Positions 5,890 to 6,759 of a DNA stretch of 6,759 bases are shown here, piece by piece. The position numbers and the translations under genes were made by a program. The stretch comes from Pirellulaceae bacterium (lineage in GTDB: Bacteria > Planctomycetota > Planctomycetia > Pirellulales > Pirellulaceae). Each line of letters begins with the position of its first letter. The first letter of the stretch is position 1. The stretch is from positions 1 to 6,759 of the forward strand of contig JADLDX010000275.1 in the NCBI GenBank assembly GCA_020846515.1, written 5' to 3'. The notes under the pieces were generated by a model, which saw only the letters and a list, made by a program, of their open reading frames with translations, searched no databases and was not told the origin of the DNA.

Positions 5890-6759
5890 TTATCGATGGC
5901 TCAGTTTCTTTCTGGCGACTTCTGAGATCGCCAAGACTGCCGGATGTTTTACTTTGCGTTCGACTGACAAGGCATAAAATTTCTCCGTCACGTCTGACAC
6001 GGCCGCGATGAACTCCACTCCATACATCTCCTCCACATCCGATCGGATCGCGCTGGCCACAGCAAAAATGCCTACGCCAGCTTTGCCCATGATCTTGAGC
6101 ATGGCGCTGTCATCGAATTCACCAACGATCTTGGGCCGCACTTCGTTCGCCTCGAACCAATAATCCAGAGAACGGCGGAGCACAGAATTTCTCATCGGTA
6201 ACAGCACGGGCGCGCCGTTGAGCGATCCCGGGAAACCATTTCGAACACTTTTGGCCAGCGCTTTCGTGCCGACCAGTACAACGTCGGATTCACCCAGCAA
6301 ATGCGAGTAAGCTCGGACCTTCATGGTGGGCTCAATGGGGGTATCGGATAACACGACATCTAGCTTGTGGATAGCCAGATCCGAAATCAGCTGAGTTACA
6401 TCGCCTTCGTAGCACAGCAGTCGGATATCGGCCGACACGCGAAGTGTTGGTTCTAGAAGTTGATAGGCAACCAATTTGGGCATGACGTCCTTGATCCCCA
6501 CGCGCAAGATCATCGGACCACCCACGGGTCTACCATTGACCATGTCCATCAGCTCTTGACCAGTTGCGACGATCTCGTTGGCATCGGCTTGCACCGCCAT
6601 GCCCATCTCGGTCAATGCCAGCCCCCGCCCGGCTTTCCGGAACAATTTAACGCCCAGCGACTTCTCCAAATCGCGAAGCTGAATACTAATGGTCGCCGGC
6701 GTGACATGCAGCTTTTCGCTGGCCTTGGCTACCGATCCTTCTTTGGAGACTACCCAGAA
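5890..6759 (-). CDS. nhaR: NhaR-like LysR-family transcriptional activator (5' end outside window)
   Basis: A LysR-type DNA-binding regulator; NhaR proteins sense Na+ and activate Na+/H+ antiporter genes such as nhaA. The frame is open from the window edge to TAA (5892-5890), giving 289 residues; full NhaR is about 300, so only roughly 8-12 N-terminal residues are missing. Visible residues 1-50 hold the winged helix-turn-helix (EGSVAKASEKLHVTPATIS, then LGVKLFRKAGRGLALTE), which matches the NhaR pattern FW-V-KEGSV...LTP-TI. The effector-binding domain starts at about 84 (LRVGIKDVMPKL), with NhaR-like stretches YSHLLGE (151-157), GEFDDSAMLK (213-222) and KHPAV (271-275) close to the C-terminus. 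The family call rests on remembered resemblance to E. coli NhaR. An internal TTG at 6669 is not the true start, because the recognisable helix-turn-helix lies upstream of it. The target gene is not in the window. Confidence 0.85.
   Translation of the reverse strand, partial: FWVVSKEGSVAKASEKLHVTPATISIQLRDLEKSLGVKLFRKAGRGLALTEMGMAVQADANEIVATGQELMDMVNGRPVGGPMILRVGIKDVMPKLVAYQLLEPTLRVSADIRLLCYEGDVTQLISDLAIHKLDVVLSDTPIEPTMKVRAYSHLLGESDVVLVGTKALAKSVRNGFPGSLNGAPVLLPMRNSVLRRSLDYWFEANEVRPKIVGEFDDSAMLKIMGKAGVGIFAVASAIRSDVEEMYGVEFIAAVSDVTEKFYALSVERKVKHPAVLAISEVARKKLSHR

Noticed and set aside
5890..6669. A TTG start at 6669 for the LysR gene
   Set aside because: It would delete most of the helix-turn-helix. 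The frame continues open to the window edge with clear NhaR-like sequence, so the true start lies beyond 6759.

Overview
The window most likely comes from a planctomycete, probably a Pirellulaceae-like (Rhodopirellula/Blastopirellula type) bacterium. This is inferred from architecture and was not confirmed by any search. Three things point there: a large transmembrane Ser/Thr protein kinase with a zinc-finger-like N-terminus and a long helical C-terminal part, a membrane hybrid histidine kinase with a big extracytoplasmic sensor, and moderate GC content with loosely packed genes. No RNA gene, CRISPR array, transposase or phage gene was seen.

Layout. (1) Positions 1-2540, minus strand: a eukaryote-like Ser/Thr protein kinase, cut off at its C-terminus by the window edge, with 846 codons visible. 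It reads in order: putative zinc-binding motif, acidic linker, complete kinase domain, one transmembrane helix, helical extracytoplasmic region. (2) Positions 2541-2899: a 359-bp divergent intergenic region. It holds a GC-rich structured leader and a possible promoter for the kinase. On the other strand it holds an extended -10 element and a perfect 14-bp palindrome for the next gene. (3) Positions 2900-5863, plus strand: a complete 987-residue hybrid sensor histidine kinase with signal/TM, beta-rich sensor, TM, PAS, HisKA, HATPase and receiver. (4) Positions 5890-6759, minus strand: a LysR-family regulator closely resembling NhaR, missing only its first residues at the window edge. It converges on the histidine kinase with a 26-bp gap.

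All three genes are signalling or regulatory. The two kinases are divergently transcribed from one intergenic region, so shared control is possible. The hybrid kinase has no HPt or DNA-binding output in the window, so its downstream partners lie elsewhere. NhaR proteins respond to sodium and activate Na+/H+ antiporter genes; whether the neighbouring kinases belong to the same response cannot be told from this sequence.

No clearly new multi-gene system is visible. The parts most worth a second look are the repeated beta-rich sensor of the hybrid kinase, the zinc-motif/kinase fusion, and the palindrome in the hybrid-kinase leader.
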